From an uncultured Spirochaetota bacterium (lineage in GTDB: Bacteria > Spirochaetota > Spirochaetia > Treponematales > Rectinemataceae), in contig CAIJMU010000146.1 of the NCBI GenBank assembly GCA_903821875.1, forward strand, positions 62,001-126,000: a stretch of DNA of 64,000 nt. The letters run 5' to 3'. Positions within the stretch are counted from its first letter, which is position 1, and the number at the start of each line of letters is the position of its first letter. The notes below the pieces were generated by a model. That model worked only from the letters and a program-made list of their open reading frames with translations. It searched no databases and was not told the origin of the DNA. Below are positions 50,755-60,231 of the stretch, piece after piece. Both the position numbers and the translations under genes were made by a program.

Positions 50755-50860
50755 GAATACATTCTACACCAAGGACGGCCTTTCCTGCCTTGCCCCCCAG
50801 GCCCAGTCGGAGTACCATTCGGCCCGCCTGAGAGGATATTTCCACCTTCAAGGAGTCAAC

Positions 50861-52381
50861 ATGCGCGAGGAACTCGAGCGTCTGGTAGAACTTGACCGCG
50901 AGAAAAAGATTGTAGCCCACATCGGAGCGCTGCTCGGCTGGGACCAGGAAACAGGCATGCCGGAAAAGGCGGTGGACGAGCGCTCCGAGCAGCTTGCCAT
51001 GATTCAGGGCCTTGCCCATGCCAAGGCTGTGCGCCCCGAAATAGGGGAACTCCTTTCGAAACTGGGTTCAACCAGTGAGAGCCCTCTAGGTGATCCTGAG
51101 CTGGCAGCCGATGAGCGTGCTTTCTTGAGGGTCCTGCGTCGTGCCTACGACCGTGATACCAAGCTCTCTGCCGATCTGGTTGAGGAAATGGCCCGCACGA
51201 CGAGTCTCGTCCAGCCCGCCTGGGTAAAGGCCAGGAAGGAGGACGATTTCGCCTCCTTCGCCCCTCACCTTGAAAAGATCCTTGGGCTCGAGCGTCGGGT
51301 CGCCACCTGCCTCGGTCCCGGCAAGCCTCCCTATGATGTCCTCCTCGACCTCTACGAACCCGGGTCGACCGAAGCCTCCATAGCCCAGGTATTTTCCAGA
51401 CTCCGCGGCGACCTGGTGAAGATCCTGGGGAAGATCAAGTCGCGGGCCCAGGTGGACGATTCCTTCCTCCACGAGGCGATAGGCGAGGGCAGGCAACGAG
51501 CAGTTTCCGACTGGCTCATGGATGTGCTGGCCTTCGACCGCTCGCGCGGGAGGCTGGACATCTCAGCCCATCCCTTTACAACGACACTCGGCAGCGACGA
51601 TGTCCGCATCACCACCCGCTACCTCGAAAACTTCATCCCCTCGTCCATGTTCTCCACCATGCATGAGACAGGCCACGCGCTCTATGAGCTGGGCCTGGCT
51701 CCCGGAGCCTCCTTTGCGGGCACCGAGCTTGCCGAGGCTGCCTCGATGGCCATCCATGAGTCACAGAGCCGGATGTGGGAAAACATGGTTGGCCGCGGCG
51801 AGGCTTTCTGGAAGGGACACTTCCATAAGCTCGTCGACCTCGTCTCCCCTACCTGGGATGGACTTGGGCGCGAGGATTTCCTTCGCGCCGTCAACAAGGT
51901 CGAGCCCTCGCAGATCCGTACCGATGCTGATGAAGTCACCTACGGGCTCCACATCATCCTCCGCTTCGAGCTTGAGGCAGACCTGATTTCCGGGAGGCTC
52001 GCCGTCAAGGATCTTCCCAAGGCCTGGAACGCCAAGACCCGTGAGCTTCTCGGCATCGAAGTCCGCGACGATGCCCACGGCTGCCTCCAGGATGTGCACT
52101 GGTCTGCAGCCCTCTTCGGCTACTTTCCAAGCTACAGCCTGGGCAACCTCTACGCGGCGCAATTCTGGGAAGCGATGCGCAAAGACCTTCCCGATATCGA
52201 TGCCCGCATCGAGGCAGGGGACACTGCCTCCCTCCTGGCCTGGCTCCGCGACAGGATCCACAAGGCTGGCGGAAGCTACCTTCCCGGCGAGCTTGTGGAG
52301 AGGGTCACCGGCCATGCCCTCGATCCTTCCCACTTCGTAAGCTATCTCGACCGTAAATACGCACGGGTCTACGGCTATTGA
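50861..52381 (+). CDS. Thermostable carboxypeptidase Taq family (M32)
   Basis: 506 aa from the ATG at 50861, which follows AAGGAG; the open frame upstream is not coding. A cytosolic zinc carboxypeptidase with broad specificity. The M32 motifs are present: D-x-R-x-T near 238, M-H-E-T-G-H near 267-272, E-S-Q-S-R near 299 and RFELEADLI near 363 (third zinc ligand region), then Y-F-P-S-Y-S-L-G-N near 425. Full family length, no defects. It is divergent from the hydrolase. Confidence 0.93.
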   Translation: MREELERLVELDREKKIVAHIGALLGWDQETGMPEKAVDERSEQLAMIQGLAHAKAVRPEIGELLSKLGSTSESPLGDPELAADERAFLRVLRRAYDRDTKLSADLVEEMARTTSLVQPAWVKARKEDDFASFAPHLEKILGLERRVATCLGPGKPPYDVLLDLYEPGSTEASIAQVFSRLRGDLVKILGKIKSRAQVDDSFLHEAIGEGRQRAVSDWLMDVLAFDRSRGRLDISAHPFTTTLGSDDVRITTRYLENFIPSSMFSTMHETGHALYELGLAPGASFAGTELAEAASMAIHESQSRMWENMVGRGEAFWKGHFHKLVDLVSPTWDGLGREDFLRAVNKVEPSQIRTDADEVTYGLHIILRFELEADLISGRLAVKDLPKAWNAKTRELLGIEVRDDAHGCLQDVHWSAALFGYFPSYSLGNLYAAQFWEAMRKDLPDIDARIEAGDTASLLAWLRDRIHKAGGSYLPGELVERVTGHALDPSHFVSYLDRKYARVYGY

Positions 52382-52415
52382 GGTTCTCGCAGCCTGACCC
52401 AGGGAGCCTCGCAGG

Positions 52416-53240
52416 ATGACGGTTCCGCTGTATGCCAATCCCTGGCTCTGGCTTCTCCTGGGGAGCCTCGCCCTCGGTGGGGGTCTGGCCATGTTCCTGC
52501 GAATCCTTCTCAGGCAACTAAGGAAGAGGCGCAGGCGTCCCGAGGGTCTGCCCACTATAGGCATGGTGCTTGTTTCCATTGCGGTCCTGGCCGCTACCGG
52601 TCTCTTCGTCTTTCCTGAAAAGGAAGTGTTGGGAGAATCCGGCTTCCGGATGGTTGGCCTCATTTCACTGGGACTCGGCTTTCTCGCTGGCCTCTTTCCC
52701 CGCGCCTTCGGCCTGCCCCTCCTGCCACTCCTTGTGCTGGTCATCGGCCTGGCCGCAACCGGACTCGACGGCTGGGCACCTGTGGAAGGAAAGCACGTAA
52801 TTGCGACTATCATTCCCTATTCGGTCGATGCCTCGGGAATGCACGGCGAACTATCGCTCGCGGCTCCGGGCGCTGGCCCTGCCGTCCGGGCCCTCGAGCT
52901 GCCGGGAACCGAGGTCGGCCTCGAAGTCGAGAGGCTCGCCCTCGGAGGTCCGCTGACGCTCTTTGGCTCGCCCTCACGCTATCGCGTGGCAGCCGTAAGC
53001 ACTGCTGAAGCTGCGGGCCCCGGCCTGATCCTGCCGCCGCGCTCGAGTCTCCTCGACACCATGCTCCCCCTTGGTCCAGGCGGCAGCGATGAGTCGGGTT
53101 TCGCCTTTATCCGGCGCTGGAGGGAGTCAGCTGCGCCGGTACGGCTCGAGGCCCTTGTCCAGCAGCGCTTCACTCTCGACCCGGCTGCAGCCCAGGGTGG
53201 GCAGCTCGGCAGCGAGGGTGGCCAGGACCTTTTCAACTAG
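52416..53240 (+). CDS. Hypothetical membrane protein
   Basis: 274 aa. Four hydrophobic segments in the first 120 residues (WLWLLLGSLALGGGLAMFL; IGMVLVSIAVLAATGLFVF; MVGLISLGLGFLAGLF; LPLLPLLVLVIGLAATGL) with a strongly basic loop after the first, then a 150-residue soluble domain rich in Gly/Ala/Leu. No family recognised. It begins 35 nt after the carboxypeptidase gene, in the same direction, and meets ridA end to end. Confidence 0.65.
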   Translation: MTVPLYANPWLWLLLGSLALGGGLAMFLRILLRQLRKRRRRPEGLPTIGMVLVSIAVLAATGLFVFPEKEVLGESGFRMVGLISLGLGFLAGLFPRAFGLPLLPLLVLVIGLAATGLDGWAPVEGKHVIATIIPYSVDASGMHGELSLAAPGAGPAVRALELPGTEVGLEVERLALGGPLTLFGSPSRYRVAAVSTAEAAGPGLILPPRSSLLDTMLPLGPGGSDESGFAFIRRWRESAAPVRLEALVQQRFTLDPAAAQGGQLGSEGGQDLFN

Positions 53241-53246
53241 TTCCTG

Positions 53247-53624
53247 TCAGCGAAGGGCGAGGGCTTCGATCTCCACGAGTCCGCCCCTGGGCAGGGCTGC
53301 GACGGCGATGGTCGAGCGGGCAGGGCGATGCGCGCCGAAAAAGGCTCCATAAATTTCGTTCACCTTCGCGAAGTCGCCCATGCTGACCAGGAAGATCGTC
53401 GTCTTGGCGACGCGGTCGGGACCGAGGCCCGCGCCTTTCAAGACGGCGGCCAGGTTGGCGAGGGCCTGTCGTGTCTGCTCTTCCACTCCCTCGGCGAGGA
53501 CGCCTGAAACAGGGTCGAGACCCAGCTGTCCTGAGCAGTAGATTGTTGTGCCCGCATCCATGGCCTGGGAATAGGGGCCGATCGCGGCAGGCGCCTCGGT
53601 CGTGACGATAGGCTTTAATTCCAT
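53247..53624 (-). CDS. ridA: RidA family reactive-intermediate deaminase
   Basis: 125 aa from the ATG at 53624 with AAGGAG before it. RidA trimers hydrolyse the enamine/imine intermediates of PLP dehydratases, preventing damage to PLP enzymes. Signature segments: A-P-A-A-I-G-P-Y-S-Q-A, YCSGQLGLDP, and V-A-A-L-P-R-G-G-L-V-E-I-E at the end; the Arg usually present in the S-R-x-x-V-x-V region is here in A-R-S-T-I-A-V. Complete. Confidence 0.93.
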   Translation of the reverse strand: MELKPIVTTEAPAAIGPYSQAMDAGTTIYCSGQLGLDPVSGVLAEGVEEQTRQALANLAAVLKGAGLGPDRVAKTTIFLVSMGDFAKVNEIYGAFFGAHRPARSTIAVAALPRGGLVEIEALALR

Positions 53625-53737
53625 GCAGTTCTCCTTGCGCGAAGGCGCGGGCCAATGATGCCCGAAAGGGCCAGCATTGGCAATGCCGACACCGCTGCGC
53701 CATGGACAGGCCCTGCCGCTCCCGCTAGGATGCTCGC

Positions 53738-54613
53738 ATGTCAGTCGATCCCATCCTTGGCCCACGAGGTTTCCTCTACCTCGCCCGCTCGCGCCGGGCA
53801 GGAGGCCTGTCCCTCGGCATCAACCTCTTTGGCGAGGGCAAGAGATGCAATTTCGATTGCGCCTACTGCGAGGTCGTCGAGGGAAAGGCAGGGAGCCTCT
53901 TTTCTGCCTGGGGCCTCGAAGAGGATCTGGAGGCCTTTGCAGCCTCGGCCAGCTCTGGAGCACTACGGGGTGAGCCGCTCAGGGACATCTCGATAGCGGG
54001 CGACGGCGAGCCGACCCTGTCGCCCCTCCTCGGAGAGGCGATCGAGGCCATCGCGGCGGCGAAGACCCGCCATCCGCAGGTCTTCGGGCAGACGGCATTT
54101 GTACTAATTACCAATTCAACCGGCCTGGCCGTCCCTGAGGTCGCGGAGCTCCTCGAGGCCGCGGTACGCGTCCACGCCCTCGAAGTCTGGGCCAAGCTCG
54201 ATGCCGGCAGCAAGTCCTGGTTCCGCAGCATCGACAGGAGCCCGATCGACTTCACTACCCTGCTTTCAGGCCTCGAGGCCTTTGCACAGAGGACTCCGGT
54301 TATCATCCAGTCCATGTTCTGCGCCCTGGCGGAGGGACCGGATGCCGGGCCATCGCCGCCTCCGGCGAAAGAACTTGACAATTGGATCGATACCCTGATC
54401 GGCCTCCTGGAGCGCGGTGCCAGGGTCGGGGGGATCCAGCTCTACACGCAGGCACGGCCTGCGCCCCTGGGCATTACCGCGCCCCTCGATGATGCCTGGC
54501 TGACTGCCTTCGCCCACCGCGTCCGCTCGGAGCTCCACCGTAGTGGCCATGCCATCCCCCTGCGCGTCTATGGCAGCCGCTCAGAGCTCGACATCGAAAG
54601 CCTCGCACCGTGA
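53738..54613 (+). CDS. Radical SAM protein
   Basis: 291 aa. The C-N-F-D-C-A-Y-C-E motif (residues 37-45) gives the CxxxCxxC ligands of the radical SAM 4Fe-4S cluster; S-I-A-G-D-G-E-P-T-L is the SAM-binding GGE-like strand, and LITNSTG and VWAKLDAGS follow. It resembles small radical SAM proteins related to the TYW1/YfkA group; substrate unknown. It overlaps the PHP gene by 4 nt, so the two are coupled. Confidence 0.85.
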   Translation: MSVDPILGPRGFLYLARSRRAGGLSLGINLFGEGKRCNFDCAYCEVVEGKAGSLFSAWGLEEDLEAFAASASSGALRGEPLRDISIAGDGEPTLSPLLGEAIEAIAAAKTRHPQVFGQTAFVLITNSTGLAVPEVAELLEAAVRVHALEVWAKLDAGSKSWFRSIDRSPIDFTTLLSGLEAFAQRTPVIIQSMFCALAEGPDAGPSPPPAKELDNWIDTLIGLLERGARVGGIQLYTQARPAPLGITAPLDDAWLTAFAHRVRSELHRSGHAIPLRVYGSRSELDIESLAP

Positions 54614-55461
54614 TCGACCTCCACAGCCACTCGACGGCGAGCGACGGAAGCCTGTCCCCGGCCGAGCTTGTCGCCCTCGCCGCGAAGTCGGGCGTCACGA
54701 CCCTTGCCCTCACGGACCACGATACACTGGCAGGCATTCCGGAGGCGGAGGAGGCTGCGGGCAAGCTCGGCGTGAGGCTCATCAGGGGCGTCGAGATCGA
54801 GATCGTCTTTTCTCCGGGGGAATTCCACGTCCTGGGGCTCGACCTCCGCGACATTGATGGCGAGATCGGAGAGGCCATGACAAGGCTCGCTCGCCTTCGC
54901 CGGGAGCGCAACGGACGCATCATCGCCAAGCTCAACGCGGCGGGCATAGATGCCACTATGGAAGAACTCATCGCAATTGCGACGGGAAGCGGCGAGGAGT
55001 TCACCGGCCAGATCGGGCGCCCCCACATTGCCAGCCTCCTTGTTGCCAGGAAGGCTGCCAAGGACAGGCAGGACGCCTTTGACAAGTGGCTCGCCAAGGG
55101 CCGCCCCTTCTACGATGCCAAGGAATGCCTTGAACTGGGACAGGCCATCCAGCTCATCCACGATGCCGGAGGCCTCGCCATCGTTGCCCATCCGCGGTCG
55201 CTCTTCATTTCCTGGGGACGCCTCTCGACGCACTTCGATGAATGGAAGGATCTGGCGATCGACGGCATAGAAGCCTGGCACCCGACCGCCAAGGCCGGCG
55301 AATGCCGTCGCCTCGAAAAGATGGGCCGTGATCGCGGCTTCAGGATCACTGCCGGAAGCGATTACCACGGTTCCCTGCGCCCCGAACGCAGACTGGGGCA
55401 TACCGCAGGAAAAATCGCTATCGGGGAAGAATGGCTGAAGGAGATAGAGAGGCCAGGCTAG
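54610..55461 (+). CDS. PHP-domain phosphoesterase (RNase AM / YciV-like)
   Basis: 283 aa with a GTG start inside the preceding stop (GTGA). PHP metal motifs: D-L-H-S-H-S at the N-terminus, LTDHDTLAG, G-V-E-I-E, then FHVLGL, G-R-P-H-I-A near 137, A-H-P-R near 195 and G-S-D-Y-H-G near the end. The order matches TrpH/YciV-type 3'-5' nucleases or 3',5'-nucleotide phosphatases. Complete. Its stop overlaps the convergent ydeI stop. Confidence 0.9.
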   Translation: MIDLHSHSTASDGSLSPAELVALAAKSGVTTLALTDHDTLAGIPEAEEAAGKLGVRLIRGVEIEIVFSPGEFHVLGLDLRDIDGEIGEAMTRLARLRRERNGRIIAKLNAAGIDATMEELIAIATGSGEEFTGQIGRPHIASLLVARKAAKDRQDAFDKWLAKGRPFYDAKECLELGQAIQLIHDAGGLAIVAHPRSLFISWGRLSTHFDEWKDLAIDGIEAWHPTAKAGECRRLEKMGRDRGFRITAGSDYHGSLRPERRLGHTAGKIAIGEEWLKEIERPG

Positions 55462-56036
55462 TCATCCAGTCCCAAGCCGTCGAGGATCCTGGGTACGCAC
55501 TTCTCGATCCGTGATTCCCTGGTCTTCGCTTGCTTGGCCTGGGAAATGTGGAAGATGTATCCCTTCTGCCGCCCAGGCGTCAATGCTTGAAAGGCAGTCC
55601 GCAGGGCAGAGTCACTGTCCAGCCTCACCTTGAGTTCTTCGGGAAGCACATACTCGGAAGCCTTTTTGAATTGCACCTCAAGGCCGGATGTTTCCACGTC
55701 AATCGCCTCGAGGATATAGGCTTTCAGGGTCTTTTCCAGCTTGACGATTTCCTGGACCTTCGTGAAGCGGACCTGCCGGCCGGCCTGTACGTTCTCCGTC
55801 TGCGCGACAAGTATGCCCTTGGCATCTTTCAGCAAGGAGCCCTTGACGAAGAGGAGGGCACAATACTCCTTGAAGCCATGCATTATGAGAATGTTTTTAC
55901 CCTTTGCCATGTAGCAGGGCTTTCCCCACTTCAGGTCCTCGGATAGCTTGCAGTCGAGGAGGATCTGCCGGAGTTTCCTGAATTCCTCCTGCCACCTGCG
56001 TTCATCACTTATGAATTCATCGACTTTCTGATTCAT
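55458..56036 (-). CDS. YdeI family (DUF1801/OmdA) protein
   Basis: 192 aa, starting at the second Met (56036). The N-terminal half is the DUF1801 domain (SEDLKWGKPCY, LLFVKGSLLKD, E-N-V-Q-A-G-R-Q-V-R-F); the C-terminal half is the OmdA motif L-T-P-G-R-Q-K-G-Y and A-K-Q-A-K-T-R-E-S-R-I-E-K. Linked in other bacteria to cationic-peptide or antibiotic tolerance, mechanism unknown. A monocistronic gene. Confidence 0.88.
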   Translation of the reverse strand: MNQKVDEFISDERRWQEEFRKLRQILLDCKLSEDLKWGKPCYMAKGKNILIMHGFKEYCALLFVKGSLLKDAKGILVAQTENVQAGRQVRFTKVQEIVKLEKTLKAYILEAIDVETSGLEVQFKKASEYVLPEELKVRLDSDSALRTAFQALTPGRQKGYIFHISQAKQAKTRESRIEKCVPRILDGLGLDD

Positions 56037-56082
56037 TCGTCGCACCTCCAGGCCAGGGTTTGCCAGGATCGCCTGTCATGTC

Positions 56083-57267
56083 CTATCTCAGTATGTGGGC
56101 TACCAGGGGCGGGAAACCGTTGAAGTAGATCGAGGAGTAGCTCTGCGTATAGGCACCGGTGGACAGGATGTATACCCGCTCGCCGATCTTGGTCTTTTCG
56201 GGCATCTTGTAGAGCTTCTTTTCATACAGGATGTCCATGGAATCGCAGGTGGGACCGGCCAGGATTATCGGGACGGCCTTGCCTTCGCCCTGGAAGTAGA
56301 TGGGGTACTTGATCGCCTCGTCGAGGGTCTCGATCAGGCCTCCGAACTTGCCGATGTCGAGGAAGACCCAACTATTGCGGTCATGTACGGATTTCTTTGC
56401 GATGTTGACGATCTCGCTGACGATGACACCGGCGTCGCCGGCCATGGACCGTCCAGGCTCGATGATGATCTCCTCGGGGAGGTTCTCGCCGAAGGTGTTC
56501 TTGAGGAATCGCTGGATGTCCTCTGCGTACTGGCCGAGGGCATCGGTGGCTTCGACATAGTTGGCAGGAAATCCGCCTCCCATGTTGATCATCTTCATCT
56601 CGACCTTGGCCTCGTTCCGTGCCCAGTTCCACAGCTGTCCGACCTGGGTGAGCGCCGTCGACCACTGCCCGATGTCCCGTTGCTGCGAGCCCGGATGGAA
56701 GGAGATGCCGTAGGGTTGGAGCCCGAAGCGGACAGCTGTCTTGATGAGTTGACGCGCGAGGTCGGGGTGCGAACCGAATTTCCGGGACAGGGGCCAGTCG
56801 GCACCGAGACCCTCGGTGAGGAGGCGGAAGAAGACCTTCGAGCCCGGAGCCGCACGCGAGAGCTTGTCGATGTCCGCGATGGAGTCGGTGACAAAGAGAC
56901 GGACGCCCTTTTCGTAGAAGTAGGCGATGTCCTTTTCTTTCTTGATGGTGTTGCCGAAGGACATGCGTTCGGGCGCGACACCGAGGCGGAGGAGCTGGTC
57001 AAGCTCGTAGCGGGTCGCTACGTCGAAGTTGGAGCCGAGGGATGCAAGGAGACTGACGACCTCGTCGGTGGGATTGGCCTTGACCGCGTAGTAGATGTTG
57101 GCGAAGGGGAGGTTGCTGCGCAGGGCCTCATAATTCCCTTTTATCACCTCGAGGTCGATGATCAGGCAGGGAGTCTCCTTGTCCTTCGCGAACTCCTTGA
57201 TGCGTTCGAACTTTTCGCGGGCCATGAAGGTCTCGAGCGGGAAGCGATAGGCGGCGGTGGTTTCCAT
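56083..57267 (-). CDS. Fold-III PLP decarboxylase, ornithine/lysine decarboxylase type
   Basis: 394 aa; GAGGTG precedes the ATG. It makes putrescine or cadaverine from ornithine or lysine. Seen: Y-Y-A-V-K-A-N with PLP Lys63, F-H-P-G-S-Q near 200, M-G-G-G-F-P near 242, E-P-G-R near 282, and the active-site G-P-T-C-D-S-M-D loop near 348 with Cys, then A-Y-T-Q-S-Y at the end. The length and loop fit eukaryote-type ODC and bacterial lysine/ornithine decarboxylases rather than DAP decarboxylase. Which amino acid it prefers is not decided. Confidence 0.9.
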   Translation of the reverse strand: METTAAYRFPLETFMAREKFERIKEFAKDKETPCLIIDLEVIKGNYEALRSNLPFANIYYAVKANPTDEVVSLLASLGSNFDVATRYELDQLLRLGVAPERMSFGNTIKKEKDIAYFYEKGVRLFVTDSIADIDKLSRAAPGSKVFFRLLTEGLGADWPLSRKFGSHPDLARQLIKTAVRFGLQPYGISFHPGSQQRDIGQWSTALTQVGQLWNWARNEAKVEMKMINMGGGFPANYVEATDALGQYAEDIQRFLKNTFGENLPEEIIIEPGRSMAGDAGVIVSEIVNIAKKSVHDRNSWVFLDIGKFGGLIETLDEAIKYPIYFQGEGKAVPIILAGPTCDSMDILYEKKLYKMPEKTKIGERVYILSTGAYTQSYSSIYFNGFPPLVAHILR

Positions 57268-57354
57268 GCGGCACCTCTTTCGAAGAACGTCGTGTGTAGT
57301 GCTTGAAAATAGAGACAGGTTGCCTTCTTGTCAAGGAAAGGGTATACCGCCTGT

Positions 57355-58131
57355 ATGGTGTCATTCTACCTCAAGAAAGCCTTCTTCGATGGCTGGGACC
57401 ATCTATTCGGCCTGGCAGCTCTCAATGCGGTCTTGCTCGCCCTTGCCTTCGGCGGCATCTCGCTTGCGTCTGTCCTGCCGCCCGCGGTCGCCATTGCCCT
57501 GGGGTTTGTCCTCTGGTTCGGGCTCTCGGTTTTTTTCGCGGCCACCGTTGCTGCCACGATGCGATGGAGCGACTACGGGGATTTCCACTTCAGCGAACTT
57601 TTCGGCATCATCCGACAGGCCATCCTTCCTGGTCTGCAGTTCGGGCTTTTCATCGGCATGGCCGTACTGGCCCTGGCCTTTACGGTGCCTTTTTACATGG
57701 GCCAGGGTCTGCTCGGTGCCGCTCTGGCTGGATTGATCCTCTGGCTGAGCATTGCCTGGATCATTGGGCTCCAGTTTTACCTTCCGCTCTGGTTCAGGGT
57801 TGGGGGCGGCATGAGGAAGAACCTCCGAAAGAGCTTCCTCCTCCTCCTGGACAACCTGGGCATCTCCGCCTTCCTCTTTCTGTGGAGCCTTCTCACCCTC
57901 GTCGTTTCCCCACTTCTGGCCTTCCTCGCTCCAGGGCCTGCCGGCGTCACGCTCGCCTGGAACGACGCACTCAGGCTCCTCCTCCTGAAGTATGACTGGA
58001 GGGAAGCGCACAAAGGTGAGATCGTGGAGTCCAAGTCCATCCCGGTGCCGTGGAAGGAGCTGTTCGTAGAGGAGGAAGAGCGCGTCGGCAAGCGCAGCCT
58101 CAAGGGCATGTTCTTTCCCTGGAAGGATTGA
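57355..58131 (+). CDS. Hypothetical five-helix membrane protein
   Basis: 258 aa from an ATG at 57355; an in-frame ATG at 57328 is also possible. It starts with KKAFFDGWDHLFGLAALN, then has five hydrophobic helices (about residues 20-45, 48-70, 95-120, 125-150, 168-190) and an amphipathic, charged C-terminus. The layout resembles uncharacterised spirochaete membrane proteins. No enzyme motif. It is divergent from the decarboxylase and precedes the PilZ gene. Confidence 0.7.
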   Translation: MVSFYLKKAFFDGWDHLFGLAALNAVLLALAFGGISLASVLPPAVAIALGFVLWFGLSVFFAATVAATMRWSDYGDFHFSELFGIIRQAILPGLQFGLFIGMAVLALAFTVPFYMGQGLLGAALAGLILWLSIAWIIGLQFYLPLWFRVGGGMRKNLRKSFLLLLDNLGISAFLFLWSLLTLVVSPLLAFLAPGPAGVTLAWNDALRLLLLKYDWREAHKGEIVESKSIPVPWKELFVEEEERVGKRSLKGMFFPWKD

Positions 58132-58184
58132 GAGGGCCTTTCCGTTGACGTAAGGCAGTCCTTGCCCTATTATGATTTCCACCC

Positions 58185-59033
58185 ATGGCAATAACCACAA
58201 GCCAACAGATCTCGCGTTGGTATGAAGTCTACAAAACAATAGATGTCTCATTCACGAAGGAGATCGTAAAGGCGATTGGGCTCGAGCCGAGGCATGTCTA
58301 TCTCAAGTGCGTCGGCGAGCAATGGCCCTGTGTCATCTACTCCAGCTCCTTCGCTGGCGCCAAGATAATCGCTACCTCGAAATCCAATTTCACCGAGAAG
58401 CTCCAGAAAGCCAATTCTCTCGTTTCCCTGCGTTTCAGTTTCAGGATGGAGGGGAAGACCGACCCGGTCAGCTTTTTCATCCAGGGTCGCGTGATGGGCT
58501 CTGCGCCGTATACACAGAGCGGCAGCGAGCTCCAGTTCATGACGATCGAGTACACGCAGCGGCCGCCGGATGATCTCATCGACATCCTGGGCCAGGTGCT
58601 CGAGGCCAATGTGAGCGCTGCCCGCCGGCGCGAGGATCGCGTCCTGGTCTCCCCGGACATGATGCGAAAGATGAGCCTCCTGACCAAGGACACGATCATT
58701 TCCGTCCAGGGCGTTCCCAGGAAGTGCATCATCCGGGACCTTTCCTTCAGCGGAGCCAAGATCATCATCATGGGTCTCGCCCGCTTCCTCGTTGACAAGG
58801 AATGCATGCTCCGCATCGATTTCGAGGAACCCCGCGAATGCGTCGACATCAAGGGCTCCATCATCCGTTTCGAGGACGTCGAGGGTCGGAAGGACCTCGC
58901 AGCCGTGGCTGTGGTCTTTGACGAAGCGCTCCTCCCCCTTTCCTACAAGATCCATCTCAACGCCTGCCTTTCCCAGACCCGCCCCTCGCGCCTCGAGGAA
59001 GATCCCGGACTGAAGGCTGCTCCCCAGGCGTGA
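58185..59033 (+). CDS. PilZ-domain protein (c-di-GMP receptor)
   Basis: 282 aa. The C-terminal PilZ domain has R-R-R-E-D-R (residues about 145-150) and D-L-S-F-S-G-A-K-I (about 185-193), the RxxxR and D/NxSxxG c-di-GMP-binding boxes, both intact. The 140-residue N-terminal domain (VYLKCVGEQWPCVIYSSSF, LVSLRFSF) is a PilZN-like beta domain often fused to it in spirochaetes. It likely tunes motility, adhesion or metabolism to c-di-GMP. First of a PilZ > TPR > GerMN series with gaps of 61 and 6 nt. Confidence 0.9.
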   Translation: MAITTSQQISRWYEVYKTIDVSFTKEIVKAIGLEPRHVYLKCVGEQWPCVIYSSSFAGAKIIATSKSNFTEKLQKANSLVSLRFSFRMEGKTDPVSFFIQGRVMGSAPYTQSGSELQFMTIEYTQRPPDDLIDILGQVLEANVSAARRREDRVLVSPDMMRKMSLLTKDTIISVQGVPRKCIIRDLSFSGAKIIIMGLARFLVDKECMLRIDFEEPRECVDIKGSIIRFEDVEGRKDLAAVAVVFDEALLPLSYKIHLNACLSQTRPSRLEEDPGLKAAPQA

Positions 59034-59094
59034 GTCCCACTGAGGGCGTGAAGGACGACTTCCCGCCCAGTCCGATTCCGGAGGTTGACCGAAC

Positions 59095-60225
59095 ATGACA
59101 GATATGAGACAGATGCGGCGCGACGAGGCTCTTGGCCGACTCGTCTATATCGAGCTCCCCAAGGCCTTCAACCGCGAGATCGGGGCCTTCAAGCCCGATC
59201 CTGCGATTCCCCTTCCCGTCGAGACAGCAGGCATCGTCGACAACTTCGACCCTCGCGTGATCACCGGAGAGGCGATCGTTGCCGGAATGATGCGAATCCT
59301 CGCCTGGGACCCCGACAATCTCAACGCAGCCTATTATCGCGGCTTTGTCCGCGCGGTAAAGCCCGAGCTCCTCTCGCTTCTTTCCGAGGCTGGCGTGCTC
59401 AAGGCGCGCAGCAAGGCCTGGGATGTTGCCGAGGAGATTTTCCTCGCCTTGGCTGGTATCTATCCGGAGGCACCCGAGCCATTGGTCGATCTGGCCATCC
59501 TCTACGAGGACCATGCGGAGTCGCTGGCCCTGGCAGGGGACGAGGAGGGCGCTGAATTCCTGGACAGCCTGGCCTTCGAACGCCACAAGGCCCTCCTTGC
59601 GCTTGAACCCTCCTTCCCCGAGGCGTATTTCAACGCCGGCTTTTTTTTCCTGCGCCGAAGGAACTACGAACGCGCGGCAAGTCTTCTTGAAACCTACATG
59701 GAGATCGGCCCCGAGGGTGAACGCAGGCTGCGTGCCGGAGAAGTCCTGTCGAGCCTTCGGGACCAGGGTTACCTCGATGAGCTGTTCAAGGAAGCCTACG
59801 ACTTCATCAAGCTGGGGCGAGAATCGGAGGGCCTTGAAAAGGCATCCCTCTTCCTGGCGCGGAATCCGCGCATCTGGAACGCCTGGTTCCTCAAAGGCTG
59901 GGCGTTGCGGAGGCTTTCACGCTGGGCCGAGGGCCGGGAAGCCTTCGAGCGCGCCATCGAGCTTGGAGCAGAAGGCACCGATGTGTTCAACGAGCTTTCT
60001 ATCTGCCTCGTCGAACTCGGCTTTATCGATGAGGCCCGCAGCGCCCTCGAAAAGGCCCTGGTCCGAGAGCCGGAGAACACCAAGATCATCACGAACCTCG
60101 GAGCGGTTGCCGTGCGCCAGGGGCGCAGGGCCGAAGCCGAGGGTTTCTTCCTCACGGCCCTCGAGATCGAGCCCGAGGACAAGGCTGCGGCAGCCTGGCT
60201 CCTGCGTCTTGAAGGGGAGGGCTGA
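59095..60225 (+). CDS. Tetratricopeptide-repeat protein
   Basis: 376 aa, no signal peptide. Helical repeats with TPR spacing: AYYRGFVRAVKPELLSLL, PLVDLAILYEDHAESLAL, AYFNAGFFFLRRRNYERAASLL, AWFLKGWALRRLSRWAEGREAF, VFNELSICLVELGFIDEARSAL and ITNLGAVAVRQGRRAEAEGFFL. A cytoplasmic protein-protein scaffold. It lies between the PilZ and GerMN genes, the latter starting 6 nt after its stop, so it is co-transcribed with them. Specific partner unknown. Confidence 0.88.
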   Translation: MTDMRQMRRDEALGRLVYIELPKAFNREIGAFKPDPAIPLPVETAGIVDNFDPRVITGEAIVAGMMRILAWDPDNLNAAYYRGFVRAVKPELLSLLSEAGVLKARSKAWDVAEEIFLALAGIYPEAPEPLVDLAILYEDHAESLALAGDEEGAEFLDSLAFERHKALLALEPSFPEAYFNAGFFFLRRRNYERAASLLETYMEIGPEGERRLRAGEVLSSLRDQGYLDELFKEAYDFIKLGRESEGLEKASLFLARNPRIWNAWFLKGWALRRLSRWAEGREAFERAIELGAEGTDVFNELSICLVELGFIDEARSALEKALVREPENTKIITNLGAVAVRQGRRAEAEGFFLTALEIEPEDKAAAAWLLRLEGEG

Positions 60226-60231
60226 TCCAGG

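Noticed and set aside
51761-52813. 350-aa minus-strand open frame across two genes
   Set aside because: Overlaps the M32 carboxypeptidase and the following gene in antisense, with low-complexity Ser/Arg content.
56095-57306. 403-aa plus-strand open frame
   Set aside because: Antisense shadow of the ornithine/lysine decarboxylase, whose PLP motifs are clear on the minus strand.
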